In this document: one piece after another, positions 11,505 through 24,859 of the stretch
How positions within the stretch are numbered: the stretch's first letter is position 1
Layout: every line of letters starts with the position of its first letter
NCBI GenBank assembly: GCA_019973155.2
Contig: BPQB01000044.1
Coordinates: forward strand, 62,001-126,000
From: Phanerochaete sordida
Taxonomy: Eukaryota; Basidiomycota; Agaricomycetes; Polyporales; Phanerochaetaceae
Length of the DNA stretch: 64,000 nt
Reading direction: 5' to 3'
Made by a program: the position numbers and the translations under genes
The notes under the pieces: model-generated
The model's database searches: none
Told to the model about the DNA's origin: nothing
What the model saw: the letters and a program-made list of their open reading frames with translations, nothing else

Positions 11505-12898
11505 ATGACATCAACGTCCTCGACTTCCCCACAGCCGTCCATCCTCGTGATGGCGCCCGACGAGAAGAAGGGTGGTTTCCTGGCATCCCTGAACCTGAGC
11601 CCACAGATCACCTCGTACTTCATCGCTGGCGGTGTTGCAGGTGCCGCGTCGCGGACGGTGGTCAGCCCACTGGAACGCCTGAAGATCATACAGTGCGTCA
11701 CAACTCGTCGAGAGAAGAGCTCCACAGTGCTGATAATGCGTGCAGGCAAGTACAGCCACGGAATGCTGATGGGCAGTACAAAGGAGTCTGGAGAAGTCTG
11801 GTTCGGATGTGGAAGGAAGAGGGATTTAGAGGCTACATGAGGGGAAATGGGATCAACTGCCTACGAATTATACCGTACAGGTGCGTCTGGCCATGGGTAC
11901 TGCAAAGTCTGGCGAGCTGACTTAGGACAATAGCGCCGTGCAATTCACGACTTATGAGCAACTCAAGAAGGTGAGCTGCCGCATGCAATCGTGTTCGCGC
12001 AAATAACGGTTGACTGGAGTTCTACAGTGGTTCACGGCCAGCGGCTCAAGACAGCTAGATACTCCCACTCGTCTTGTCAGCGGTGCCCTGGCCGGTATCA
12101 CGTCTGTCTGTGCGTCCCCATAGCGCCCCCATCGCCCAAATACAGCTGACTGTTGGTTGCAGGTACGACTTACCCATTAGACCTTGTTCGGTCTAGGCTG
12201 TCCATCGCCACCGCCTCCATCCCCATACAAGCTCCCGCCTCTCGGCCGGCGACATCCGGACAGCCTGCGCTAGCATCTGCCTACCATACGTCCGCCACCG
12301 CGTCCGCTACGAAACAGGTCGCCACGGCTTTTTCAAAAGCGGATCTGACGATGTGGGGTATGACGCTGAAGGTCATGCGGGAAGAGGGAGGCGTGCGAGC
12401 ATTGTACCGTGGTCTCATTCCCACCGCGATGGGCGTGGCTCCCTACGTCGGTGAGTCGGCATGCCGATTATACAGAGAAGGTACTGACCAATGTCCGAGT
12501 AGGTATCAACTTTGCAGCGTACGAAGCTCTGCGAGGCGTCGTGACGCCTCCCGGCAAGAGCAGCGTGTCACGCAAGTTGGCATGCGGAGCGTTAGCAGGC
12601 TCGATCTCGCAGACTCTGACGTATCCGTTCGATGTCTTGCGACGGAAGATGCAGGTGACGGGGATGAGCGCGCTTGGTGTCAAGTACAACGGAGCGTTGG
12701 ACGCACTGCAAAGCATTGTACGAACAGAAGGTGTTCGCGGCTTGTACAGGGGACTCTGGCCCAACCTACGTGAGTCGGAACAACGTTCTGGACGGGGTTC
12801 TCTGCGTGCTCACAGGCTTCGTAGTCAAGGTTGCACCGAGTATCGCCACATCGTTCTTCACGTACGAACTGGTGAAAGAACTCCTTGGAGCAAGCTGA
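11505..12898 (+). CDS. Mitochondrial carrier (SLC25 family), YPR011C-like
   Basis: This is an inner-membrane solute carrier of three repeats with six spans. The three carrier signatures are visible: SPLERLK in repeat 1, YPLDLVRSRL in repeat 2 and YPFDVLRRKMQ in repeat 3. Between them are RGNGINCLRIIPYSAVQFTTYE and YRGLIPTAMGVAPYVGINFAAYE, both created by splicing. Overall wording is closest to yeast YPR011C, an adenosine 5'-phosphosulfate and PAPS carrier, and more distantly to the CoA (SLC25A42) and ATP-Mg carriers, so the substrate is an inference. There are at least six short introns. The first joins KIIQ to VQPRNADGQYKG. An insertion of Ala/Ser/Thr-rich sequence lies in the loop after repeat 2's first helix. 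Confidence 0.85.
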
Positions 12899-13691
12899 TC
12901 CGTGGTGCGCCCAAATACATTGAAGAAGCTAGACTCAGAGAAAGCAACCTACCTTACAGCTCCTTAAAGTTGGATATATCGTTAGCTCATGTAGACCGAC
13001 CGACTATTCTTGTACCACTGGCAAGGGACTCTAGACAGTTCATTGGAGAGCGACCGTTTAATACACAGGCCTTGGCTATCGTCGTGGAGGGCGTGGGTGC
13101 GCGAAGGTCCGACCCTAGCGTCGTCCTTAGCGGGACTGGGGAGGTTCGCAGCGAGTCTAAATGGAAAATTGGTTTTCCATGGAGATTTCCTAAATGAATT
13201 CTGATAAGCGCACAGTATGCCTCCGATCCGAACGAGAGGCACAGACGCCGAACGTGTTTAGCCGCCGTTATTCGCGACGTTGTGCCTACCAACCGTGGGC
13301 GAACAATCTTCTCCCTCGTCGTCCTTAACCTCCATCCGCGACGACGACGACGGCGAGGTCGCCCTGCGATACACTCACCTCCTATCCGACTGGCCCCGGA
13401 TACTCCATGAACTCCTGAGTTGGCAGATACAGCGGCGGGTAATCTCCCATTAGAAGGTCAGACTCCATATCCTCGCTGCATCCGCGTTCCTGCTTTCCAC
13501 CGCTGACGCTGTCTTCTCACACATGCAATCGCATTTAGACAGTCTACGTTGCGCCGCATAGATTGCCCGTACAAGTACGACTGATCTGCTATCTCTCAAC
13601 ACGCATACAACGCCAGGTGGCCTGCAGGTCGCTCGTCTTCGTGATTCAAGCCTATTGAGGACCCCATTCTGCGCCTTCCATCTGTTTCACT
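12899..13691. other. Intergenic region, no gene seen
   Basis: Nearly 800 bases lie between the carrier stop and the RhoGAP start. Only short overlapping ORFs without codon structure are present. The second half is C-rich and presumably holds the RhoGAP promoter and leader. Confidence 0.4.
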
Positions 13692-16600
13692 ATGTATCGC
13701 GGATATCTCGCCCGAAGACGCGAGAGCCGAGAGCACGCCCCGCAGTCCTGCAGCGTGCCTTCCGTGCCGTCTTCACCCTCCCTCACTTCGGTCGCGAGCT
13801 CATTCCCCTCGCCTGCTGCGCCTGCAGTTCTCTCCGGCCCCTTCGATACAAGCTCAAGCACCTCTGATATCTCCTCCGGCGATCAGCCCACACCCTGTAC
13901 ACCCTCGAGTGCGTCTTCCAAGAACAGGTTCTTTCCCCTCCCCTTCTCCTCCGCCAAAGGTTCAGCGCCAGCGGCTTCTATGGGCCAAGGACAGTCGCGC
14001 ACAGGATCGTCTACACAACCACCTTATCCTACCACCGCTGCTAGCTCACCAGCCCTTCCACTCCCTTCGTCCTCGAATCCTATTAAGCGCGCATGGGGCC
14101 GTCGTAAGAAGTCCGAAGACGTCACTGCCGCGTTCGCGAAAGCACTCAACTTTACGGAGAAGGGGAGGGGGCACGATGCAGAGACGATGGGGTCCGTGGT
14201 CTCTAGTGCGCTAACGACGCCCGCGGCGTCCGTGGACGATCTGCAGGTGCGTCCACACACGAGATGCCCGCGTCGCACTCATATTCATCGTGCCCAGGCA
14301 ACGTCGTCAGTCGCCTCGCTCGAACCTCCGTCTAGTCTAGAAAACCCGAAGTTCAGCGGGGCACCCCCAATACCTCCGCCCAAGGAGGAACTGCCGAGTG
14401 AGGGGAATTCATCAGTCCGACTTGATGCCTCTACGCGAGCATCTAGCGACCCATCTCCTCCCTTGGTGATCAGCCCGGGGTCCAGTGCCACGCTGCTGTA
14501 CATCCAGAATCAAGATGAGAAGAAATCTCAAGTGCCCCCAGCGGACGTCGTCAAGGACAAACCTGACAACGAGACGAAGCAGGATTGGCGGAAGAGCGAT
14601 GCGACGACAATGAGCTATGTGACGATCCGACCCAACGCATTGTCCGGAACTCGGTCGCCTCGTCCAGTTTCTCTGGCCGAATCTTCGCATTCTGGTCACA
14701 CCATTGTCCCCGCGAACAGACGCCTCAGTGCCCTCATAACGGACGCAGAGTTTGCTATGGCAGAAGAGGACACCGACTCTGAGGACGACATCGTGAGAGT
14801 CTCCACATCTGGGCGACGCTCTCCAGCAGCATCTGCCAAAACTCGCAATCGGCGCTCTGCTTCGCTCAATATAGTTTCTGCTCACAGGTCGACGCTGCTA
14901 GACCTTACTGCTGTTCCGACCTCGCACTCGGAGACGTTCCCTTTGGCGCGGACTATGACTGAAACGGCGCATGCCAGTCCACGGCCATCACAGGATTACC
15001 CCACCCTTAATAGGGTCGCTGCGAGCGGAGTCATTGGCCCTTCGTCCCCTCCAGGCGCTGCACAGTCCACCAGCAGCAACATTCGCAATCGCATTGCGGC
15101 ATGGACAGCCATAACATCGAACGAACGGGTGCCCCCGCCTCCGCCGACCTCGTATCCCCGACGCGCTAATGCAGGGGCAAACCCTAGCTTCCGTCAGACA
15201 GCTATCAGTATCACCGGCAGTCTCGCACCGGCCGCGCTGGGACTGGGAAAGCGGGCGGCTGAGAAGGTGCATCGGGTCTGGGGCGGGCTCAGCACAAGCT
15301 CCAGCCAGTCGGCCTACTCTTCCACGTCCTCTCTCAACGGGTCAATCTCAGGTATGTTCCCCTCGTCTTTCGCATCAGCCACACCACTGACGCCGCCTTT
15401 CTACGCCAGGTCAATCCACCAACGGACAGGTCTCACTTCCTGGCGCGTGGAAATCCAAGCGGAGAACGCCCAACGCTCCTTCCGGAGCGTGGAGTGTCTC
15501 TTCTTCCGTGACGAATCTATCAGACGCCGACGGCTTTTCCGGTCCTAGCCTTGGGACGCGCCTCAGGGGCCCTAAACTCAACAAAGCAGGCACACCGGTT
15601 GTTGGTGGCGTCGTCTTCGGCAGGGACCTGTGGACGTGTGTCCAGCAGACCGCGATAGACTCCGTGCAGCACCAGCTCGAATATGGGGATTTCGTCGATC
15701 CTGTAACAAAGCGGCCACTGGAGGAGCGCATGCTCCCTGCTCTGATCGTCCGCTGTGCGCAACACTTGCACTTGTGGGGACTGCAGGAGGAGGGCCTGTT
15801 CCGGTGAGTAAGGTGCTAGTAAGATAACATCGAGTACTAACTCGATACTCTATTGCGATAGCTTGAACGGTCGGCCGGCACATGTCGCAAAGCTTCGCGC
15901 CGAGTTCGACTCTGGTGCCGATTACAACCTAGTGGAGAGTGACCCGGGTGATCTTGATCCTCACGCCGTCGCTTCTATCTTTAAGGCGTATCTGCGAGAG
16001 CGTAAGTCGCGCTTTGCCATCCTGTATGCGGTCTCACGCTGATATCTCTGTAGTTCCACAGTCGCTGCTAACAGCCGGCCTCATCCCGCTCTTCGAAGCG
16101 GCATTGGCAGCAGACGCCACCACGCAAGAGTCGGCAGCTCAAGCGGCAGGGAACACCAGTCCGACATCACCAGGGTCAAGCCGTGGGTTCCCCATGCTTA
16201 GGAAGCCGCCCTCGCTGTCCACCCTCGCCATGCCAAGCTTCGCGGGCACTCGATCCATGTCGGATGCCACGATCGCGACACTTGCTTCGCTTCTAGCGGA
16301 GTTGCCTCCTGTCAACCGCGACCTGCTCTACACGGTCGTGGAGCTCATCCAGGCCACGTCGGCCCGGAGCAAAGAAACGCGGATGACTCTCGGCAACCTC
16401 CTGCTCGTCTTCTGTCCCAGCCTGAACATGAGCCCTCCCTTGCTCCGCGTTCTGTGCGAAGCACCTAGAATCTGGGACGGGAGGCCCCTGTCCAGTCGCA
16501 CTCACAGTGTTGTTGAGTCACAAGATAACCGTGCTTCCTACGGCCAACAGGACGATGCAGCCAGCGTTTACAGCGAGTACTCGGATACGCCTCCCCGCCT

Positions 16601-17762
16601 CAGCCTGGGCGCTGGTGTGCGCAGTAGCGCATTGTACGCACCGGAGCTCGGTTTTGGCGGCAGCTCACCGTACCGCTCGTCCAATAACTCAAGCTCTGGT
16701 CAAGACGACGCCGCATCTTATGTCTCTGCACTTGACCACCCGCCTAGTCCGTCGGACGACAGCTCTAGTAATCTTCCCGCTCTCACTACATCTACCGACT
16801 CTCTTGCGACACCGTCAACGATGTCGGAAGCGTCCTCGTTCCAGCCAGCTATTGTTCCTGAAGACGAGGACACTTCAGACAAGTCTCCCTACCCGTCCCC
16901 TGGCGCACCTATTATTGCCAACCCCATTGACCTCTCTCTTCCCAACCCGCGACGCCCTTTCATCAGCTCTCCTGTTCCCTTCCCATCGACACCCTCGCAA
17001 CCCGACAACAGCTCTCCAACAAGCCCAGTCTCACCTCGCAAGTCTCTGACACTGTTGTCGTTCCCGCAGCTCGGAAAAACCGACAAGTCTGAGCACAGCG
17101 TGATTGAATCGTCGCCGACATGGTCCCACCGCCAGCGACAGAAACGTCCGTCCCTGCAGCTTCTCTTCTCGAAGAAGTCGGCGTCTCCTTTGTCATCGCC
17201 AGCTATCTCGGGACCTGAGACCATAGAACCACCGGCTGGCATGGCCTGCGTTCCGATCGTCCAGGCTCAAAAGGACGCTCCTCCTTCACTTGACACGCGG
17301 ATCCCGACGTCGCCCATCAGCATGTTCGATGCAGAGGACGACGACAGGAAGACACCGGCCGAGATCAAGGTCACGGAGTTTTCGAGATCACTGAACTCAC
17401 TGCCTCTACCCGACGCGACGCGTGAGCGCAAGGAGTCTTCGGTCTCGTCTGGGTCGTCTCTCTTCTCAACGCCGCAGCAAACCCCGATTGCGGACTACTT
17501 CCGCGGTCAGTCGCCTTCGCTACTTTCCGTGAACGGCAGAGGGTCCGAGGCCGCGAGCTCCCGCAGCGCCTCGCCGAATATCCGCGGGTCGCCGTTGCGC
17601 ACGTCAGACACGCCGGTTATTGCCGTGCCGGTCGAGGCCGATGGCGACTGGTCGGCGAGCGTGCTGAAGGAGGCGGAAACGTCGTCGCGGTCCAGCGAGG
17701 AGTCAGAACGCTCGCGCACCTGGCGGGTGAAGAACCCTCTGAACGTATTCGGGAGTCGGTGA
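13692..17762 (+). CDS. RhoGAP domain protein
   Basis: This large protein has a central RhoGAP domain that speeds GTP hydrolysis by Rho-type GTPases. The domain starts near FGRDLWTCVQQT (about 15620), with the arginine-finger segment at EEGLFRLNGRPAHVAKLRAEFD, which is joined over an intron near 15806-15861. It continues through DPHAVASIFKAYLRELPQSLL and ends with NRDLLYTVVELI and RMTLGNLLLVFCPSLN. A Pro/Ser-rich insertion of about 70 residues splits the domain. About 550 residues before it and 400 after are disordered and Ser/Pro-rich. The start is the first ATG of the frame; an ATG at 13980 (MGQGQS, a possible myristoylation context) is an alternative. A 51-base intron near 14247-14297 preserves frame if retained. 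Confidence 0.85.
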
Positions 17763-18292
17763 GGATGCGACGTGATACTGCTGGGCAGCGGTGTTTCTTC
17801 TTGTGAGGTACCCCTTCAATATCTTCATGGGCTGGTTGAACCCCCACATAATGGTTTAGTATCCAGTAACGACTGATGTTCTCCCTTATGACCACGTTCT
17901 CGTCGCTTTGCACTTTGCCTGGCCTCTTTTGGATTTCGCTCTCGTCTCTGACATCTGGAAATGCGGACCTGCCACTCATTATCGTTACCATCCTCATAGC
18001 ACTCTCGCCACTTACGACATTATAATATTTATCATACCCAGCTGCATGTGCACGGTATTCGTCTTGTCGTCGTCGTCCAATCCCATCTGCCTGTCCTCGC
18101 TGTGTCTCGCTTAGCGCTTCGATCTGGATGCGGGCCTATGACGTCTGGCGGAGCGGGAACAAGCGCCGTCGACGCGTTGTGCGTGCCAGTCTCGACACCG
18201 GCCGCAGACGCTCAGCAAGAAACAGGCTAAAGCGAGCGTCGCCTCTGCTTCGTCCCCAACCACCACCCCCACAAGCCCCGTCCTTCGCCGCC

Positions 18293-21200
18293 ATGTCTCG
18301 CGCCGAGCAGATCCGCGGCAAGCTCTTCGGCAACGCCCCCGACGGCAAGGCCAACGGGTCTGACACAAACCTGCCGCGCTCAGGCTCGGACAACCCGCTC
18401 ACCATCAAGATCCCCCAGCCCACCGCGCCCGCGACTCCTGCCCAGCCCCCAAAACTCAGGGAGACGAAGATCGACTCGTCCCCCGGTGACACGGCGGAAG
18501 ACAGGCCCACCAAGTCTTTCCGCGAGAGGCTCGTCGAGCAGCTCGGCACGGACTACCACGGTGCTGAGCGGTACAGGCTCGTCCAAGACGACGACAAGGA
18601 GGTGCACTGGAAGCGATGGGGCCCGTACGTCAGCGACCGCCAGTGGGTGCGTACTACATTTCTACGTCTCCATGTCATCGCGCCGTGCGCCCACGCGATT
18701 GGCGTATGCGCGCGTTCTTGCCCCGCTTTCGCGTCTTTATGCACGCTAGCATATCGGCTGACTTGTGCACCCACAGGCTACGGTCCGTGAGGACTATTCA
18801 CACAACGGTGACGCGTGGTCGCATTTCCCTCATGATCACGCACGATCTCGCGCCTACCGCTGGGGCGAGGACGGTATTGCGGGCATATCCGACAACCACC
18901 AGCGTGTGTGCTTTGGCTTGTCACTCTGGAACGGGCAAGACTCCATCCTCAAGGAACGGCTCTTCGGTGTCACCGGCCACCAGGGCAATCATGGCGAGGA
19001 CGTCAAGGAACTGTACTATTACCTCGACTCGACACCTACGCACTCGTACATGAAGTTCCTCTACAAGTACCCCCAGAAGGCTTACCCCTACGACGAACTA
19101 GTCAGGGAGAACGTGAATCGTGGACGCGATGTACCTGAGTTCGAGATTCTGGACACCGATTGTTTTGACGATGATCGCTACTGGGACGTCTTCGTCGAGG
19201 TGCGTATTGCGCAAATTATACGCGCATACAACTTGCTAAGCTAGACATACTTTACAGTACGCCAAAGATGAACAAGATCCCAACAGCATTTACGTCCGCA
19301 TCACGACCTACAACCGTGGTCCGGATCCTGCCACCCTTCACGTCATCCCCCAGTTTTGGTTCCCCAACACGTGGGCCTGGAACAACGACCATCCTCCCAC
19401 TCCTTCTATGCATGCCTCCGGAGAAGGTGTCATCACCGCCAAACATCATTCTCTCGGCAAGTTCCACCTCTACTGCCTGCCGTCGCCTCCGCCCGTGGAC
19501 TCGCAAGGCCAGGAAGTGCAGTCGGGCTCAGAATCGGAGGGAGTCCTTCCCGAGCTGCTGTTCACAGAGAATAACACCAACTTTGCGAGATTGTACGGCG
19601 GCCAGAACGAAACTCCGTACGTGAAGGACGCCTTCCACGACCACATCATCCCCGGTCACCGCCCGCCTGAGGCAGCTGACGGATTCTTTGCATCCAAAAT
19701 TCACTGCGGCACCCAGGGGCACCGCACAACCCCCAGCAATGGATTCAACGGCGACGCGACCGATACGCCGCCGTCAGAGCAAGAGCAAGGTCCGCGCACC
19801 CCCTTCCCTCCGACCGCCCACTATGTCAACCCTGAGAAGACGGGTACGAAGTCCGCCGCCCACTACGTCTTCGAAAACGTGCCGCCTCGTGGCGGGTGCG
19901 CTGTGGTCCGCATGAAGCTCACGCAACGCAAGCCGTCTGAGGACCCTAGCGTCGAAGATGAGGGCCTGTTCGATGACGCTGTCGAGGAACGACGTGAAGA
20001 GGCCAACGAGTTTTACAATGGACTCGTGATTGGACCGATCAGCGACGACTTCAGACAGATCATGCGTCAGGCCTTCGGCGGAATGCTTTGGACGAAGCAA
20101 TTCTACCAGTTCATTCATAAGCCATGGGTTGAAGGTGACCCGAACCAGCTCCCTCCCCCGCCCGAGAGGCAGTATATTCGTAACAGAGTACGTTTCTCTG
20201 ATTTGCCACTTGCGGAAACATGCTCAAATGTCATATTTCAGGGTTGGAAACACTTGCACGTTGCGGACGTCCTTTCGATGCCCGACAAGTGCGTGAATCT
20301 ATCCCTATCAGTTTGCGTATCGGACCTAACTTGAAGCTCAACAGATGGGAATATCCCTTTTTCGCCGCTTGGGATACCGCTTTCCACTGTATCCCACTTG
20401 CGGTAGTTGATCCAGCCTTTGCCAAGAAGCAGCTGGATCTACTTACGCGTGAGTGGTACATGAAGCCAGACGGTCAGATCCCCGCCTATGAGTGGAACTT
20501 CGGCGACGTCAATCCCCCGGTCCATGCCTGGTAAGTCGCCTTGCACCAATTGATCCGCACCTTTCCCTTCTCATGAGCACAACAGGGCGACGTTCCGTGT
20601 CTTCAAGATCGAGCGGAAACTCTACGGTAAGGAAGACGTTGCCTTCCTCGAGCGCGTCTTCCAGAAGCTTCTTCTCAACTTCACCTGGTGGGTGAACCGG
20701 AAGGACACTGAGGGAAACAACGTTTTCGAAGGTGGTTTCCTCGGTCTGGATAACATCGGTGTCTTCAACCGGTCGGAGCCCCTGCCGACCGGCGGAAACC
20801 TGCGTCAAGCCGACGGTACCGCCTGGATGGCATTCTACTGCTTGAACATGCTTAACATCGCTCTGGAACTGGCAAAGCACAACCCCGTCTATGAGGATAT
20901 TGCTTCCAAGTTCTTCGAGGTGTGTTCGACCAGTTTCCCTCGTGGCTACGCACCGCTGATCATTCGGCGCAGCACTTCATCTTCATCTCGGATGCAATGA
21001 CCTACCGTTCGGGCGACAACGACGCCAGTCTTTGGAGCGAAGAAGACGGGATGTACTACGACGCCATCCAGTTCGGTCCTGGAAACTCGATGCAACTTCC
21101 TGTCCGTAGCTTGGTCGGCCTCATCCCACTGTACGCGACGCTCGTTCTCGAGCCGTCTGTCATCAACCGTCTCCCTGGATTCAAAAAACGCATGGAGTGG

Positions 21201-22228
21201 TTTATCGAAAACAGGCCGGAGATCGCAGGACGGAATATGTCAGACATGAAAGGTACGTTATCATTGCGCCTCGTGATACGTCGTTCTCATGCACATATTC
21301 AGTCCCTGGACGCGGTGAACGACGCCTGCTTGCTCTTGCCAGCAAGGACAGGCTGGAGCGTATCCTGAAGGTCATGCTCGACGAGACTGAGTTTTTGAGC
21401 GAGCATGGTATACGATCGTGAGTGTGATTCAGTGGTTTTGAGCATACGGCCGTTAATGAGCTTGTCGACCAGCCTTTCGAAGTATCACAAGGATCATCCG
21501 TGGGGCATGGACGTCCACGGCCAACGACACGAGGTCAACTACTGGCCCGGCGACTCGCAATCTGGCATGTTTGGCGGCAACTCGAATTGGCGTGGTCCTA
21601 TCTGGCTCGCTGTCAACTTCTTGCTCATCGAGAGCTTGCAGCGGTTCTACCAGTACTACGGCGACGATGTCCAGGTCGAGTGCCCTACGGGCAGTGGCGA
21701 TTTCATGAACCTTGCGAACGTCGCCGAAGAGATCCAGCACCGTATCATTCACATCTTCGGGCGTGACGTCGACGGTCGCCGGGCGACCAACGGTGGCAAC
21801 GTCAAGCTCGACTACGACCCTCACTTTAGGGACTATGTTTGGTTCTATGAGGTGAGCATGAGGTTGCATGCTTTTGCTTGTGATTACAGACGTACTCACG
21901 GATCCTACCAGTACTTCCACGCTGACGATGGTCGCGGTATCGGTGCTTCCCACCAGACTGGCTGGTCCGGTCTTGTTGCGTACCACATTCTGCAGAGCGG
22001 CGCGAGCTGCCGTCTCCCGAAAACGCCGAAGAGTAAGCCTGCTGTCATTTGGCTACGTCCACTCCTGAACCAAGCTTCGTATTAGCTCCTCGTGGTATTG
22101 TCAACCACTACTTCGACGAGACCATCGACGCTCAGTCCGAGTACGGTGGCGAGACCCCCTCCGTGTTCAGCGCATACAGCGCTGCCGATGCCAATACGCT
22201 CGGCGATATCTCTCCCGACGCCTTGTAA
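18293..22228 (+). CDS. GH63-like (six-hairpin) glycosidase family protein
   Basis: This is a large, probably cytosolic protein of the fungal branch related to GH63 mannosyl-oligosaccharide glucosidases. No signal peptide is visible, unlike the ER enzyme. I chose the ATG at 18293 ([13 protein letters not shown]) over an earlier one because the upstream frame is low-complexity. Landmarks in order are [40 protein letters not shown], a catalytic-barrel segment [19 protein letters not shown] followed by [19 protein letters not shown], then [20 protein letters not shown] and near the end [14 protein letters not shown]. At least nine introns are needed. The acceptor substrate is unknown. The family is widespread in fungi, and N-glycan trimming should not be assumed. 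Confidence 0.75.
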
Positions 22229-22683
22229 ACTGCGCACCCTTCCCTGGTCGCCATCCTTCCGACCGCAAGCCGAACACTGCACGATTTCATGATTAGTAAC
22301 GCCAGCATATACATCCCCGAGAGTTGAGGTTCAATAGCATACTTCGTTTTGTAGCACAAGTCATGTCGCAACATACGTTCCCGTTTCCATAGGGCTCTTT
22401 CTGAAGGCTTCAGATGTTCAATAGAGGATAGGATTATTACTCCCGCGAGGCGTGTGTCTTTTCTCGATTCTTTCCCCGACTTCAGCGCACGCACAAGAAG
22501 CAAAGTGGAGACTATATCCGCGAGATAAGTCTGTATACTTTTCCTACGGCTAGCTACAAAACGGTTCATCTGTTTGGGTCCGTGAGAGGAACAATAGATA
22601 TACTACGTAAACGTCCAAATGGTCGTGAAAGCAAACAAGGCAATTCTCGTACAATACCAACAATGTCTACGCCGGGCGCGAGT
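22229..22683. other. Convergent spacer, no gene seen
   Basis: About 450 bases lie between the GH63-like stop and the first seven-span gene's stop. Only spurious ORFs are present. Confidence 0.4.
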
Positions 22684-23825
22684 CTACACTTTCGCGTCCC
22701 CCTTGGGCTCGGTCGAGCGGTCGCCCCACGCGCCCGTGCTAAAGTGCTCGCGGATGTCGGGCACCATAAGCAGCGCTGCGGCAGCGAGCTCGGGCACGGC
22801 CTGGAAGACGTAGAACGCGACCTTCTCGCCCGTCGTGTTCTGCGCGCCGGGCGCCATGCTCGTGAGGGAGTCTGTCCAGTTGTGCATCACGACGAAGTGG
22901 TAGATCGGGATGATGTTCTGCGGGCGCGTGAGTACATGTATGAAGGGGGACGAGGAAGGGGACGTACGAGGACCGTGGAGACGATCAGGCCAAGCAGCAC
23001 GCCCGTGCGCTGTATCCGGCGCACGTAGAACAGGCCATAGATGGAGAAGCCTTGCAGTTCGAGCAGGAAGACGAACGCAAGCGCAGAGACTGCGTATCTG
23101 TGGGCGATGAGCCGTGTCAGCGGTATCTACACAAAGACGAGTGCTTTGAAGCGAACCTAAGGCTCTGCACGTTCTGTCCCTTCGCCACGCTCGTCTCCGC
23201 CTGGACGTAGTTGTAGCCCATGACGACGCCGAGGATGACAGGCACCCAGCTGAGGAGCGCGAGCGCACCGAAAGTGCGGCGGTACCAGAAGCGGCGGCGC
23301 GGCTCGTCGTCGTCCACTGGGAGCGTATAGCCCGAGAGGGCTTGCTGGTGGCCTAGGACACTGTCAGGCGACTCCCTGCCGTTACCGAGCGGGGCCTGAT
23401 CGCCCGGCGGCGCCCCCTTCGTCGTCTGCACAAATAGGCAGCGGAGGAGCGTGACCGTGTCGGCGTACATCGAGATGTAGCCGATCGCGAATGTCATTTG
23501 CCAGTATATCGTCAGGCTGCGGTCGAGCTCCTCAGATGGGGTCTCGGACTGCTTTGCACGCAGTGCCCAGATGATGACTCTGAGGTGGATGGAGGAGCTA
23601 TTAGTCAAGAATATGGAGGGCGCGATTTTGCGGTAATACGCACCGCTCGAACACGAAGGCGAACGTCCCAATAACGACGAATGTGCGTGTCGCAGTGCGG
23701 GCGAAGCGGTAGACCGCGATACAGACGAGGATTGCGTAGAGGATGGCGAAAAGTATTGACGGTCCGAGATCGTGGCTGAGAGGCACGCCGCCGACCGGGG
23801 CGGGGAAGGTGACGTTGGTGGACAT
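22684..23825 (-). CDS. Seven-span membrane protein, family copy 1
   Basis: Exons beginning at 23825 and ending at 22684 encode seven predicted transmembrane helices: near SILFAILYAILVCIAVYRF, FVVIGTFAFVFE, QMTFAIGYISMYADTVTLL, FGALALLSWVPVILGVVMG, AVSALAFVFLLELQGFSIYG, LLGLIVSTVLNIIPIYHFVV and FYVFQAVPELAAAALLMV. The short N-terminus carries PAPVGGVPLSHD, and the loop after span 3 is long and acidic. The first splice joins FVFER to VIIWALRAKQ. Copies 2 and 3 share these features. The topology resembles a G-protein-coupled receptor or a fungal RTA/DUF-type membrane family, but I do not recognise a named family and infer no ligand. Confidence 0.75.
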
Positions 23826-23914
23826 GATGAGTACGAGGGAGGAGAATTCAGAGGCGCAAGAGGAAAGGTGACCAAATGCCAGTGGTGGCGAACGACGAGG
23901 ACCTGAGGCCTGCC

Positions 23915-23920
23915 TTTATA
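23915..23920 (-). promoter_or_regulatory. TATA box of seven-span copy 1
   Basis: TATAAA on the minus strand lies about 90 bases upstream of the start codon at 23825, inside a GC-rich surround. Confidence 0.45.
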
Positions 23921-24859
23921 CCGCGGGCGAGCTGCGCGTCGCGACAAGTTCGCAGCCGACGCTTGGGCAACATGGGCATTTCTAGGTTTGATTGGAGGCT
24001 CTGCTCGAGGCAGCGAGTGGCTGCGATAGCCAGTGAGCATCGGTGGCATATGTTCGGGGCGGCGGAGGCCGCAGCGATCTTTGTGCATGTTTGCCTGCTC
24101 TGGAGTGTTCAGATCCACTCGGATGGCTACCTTCGAGGATAAGGCCGTGATCGTGGCTCACAGAAACCGTACTCCGATGGGACAGGACTCCTGCACGCGC
24201 CCCGGGCCTGAGAGATGATTGGCCTGCGCAGGTCGAACGGGGCCCGCAGAAGCCTTTGGTCGTGTTTGTTGCAGTGAGCATGGTGGCGCCTGGCGCCGAG
24301 CAAGATGATATCAGAGGCGTTGCTGTGCAGGCCATGCTTCTGGTCCACTCACCCCAGTCATCGCATCAGCGCTTGCCGTGAATAGCCTGCGCGTGTTGAC
24401 CGGAGATCTTCACCGCCGTGGCTGCCTGCAACCTCCAAGTCTCATGATACCACGACATAACGACCCCATGATGTCAATGGCGCGGCGGCAAGAGCTGAGT
24501 ATGAGGGGAGAGCGTTGTTGGGAGGAGATCGTTCTGTCAACATTTGCCGTATGGTGGATACTTACTACCGGCTGTTGCAGCTGGCGTAATGAGCAAGGGT
24601 CGCAGAGGCAGAATTGAGTGCTAAAGTTTATGTCTAGTATATTGAGAAGATGTGGAATCTAGATTCTGTCCAAGGATAAGGAAATCGTGCTATGAGAACT
24701 CAGCTGGAGGTCGCTTGGATTCTGTTAAACCGCATCCTGCATTCACTGAGAGCATGCGAGGAAGAGGAAATGGGTCCCATGACGAGTGTCTGTAGGTAGA
24801 TGATGAGTAGTACGATCAGACAGCACTTCATATGGCCTACCCGTAGCCAATGTACGCTC
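23921..24859. other. Intergenic region between tandem paralogues, no gene seen
   Basis: About 940 bases hold only short overlapping ORFs on both strands. No repeat shared with the flanking paralogues was noticed. Confidence 0.35.

Noticed and set aside
17830..17860. A GGTTGAACCCCC stretch resembling a tRNA T-arm
   Set aside because: No acceptor stem, anticodon arm or D-arm can be paired around it. No tRNA was found in the window.
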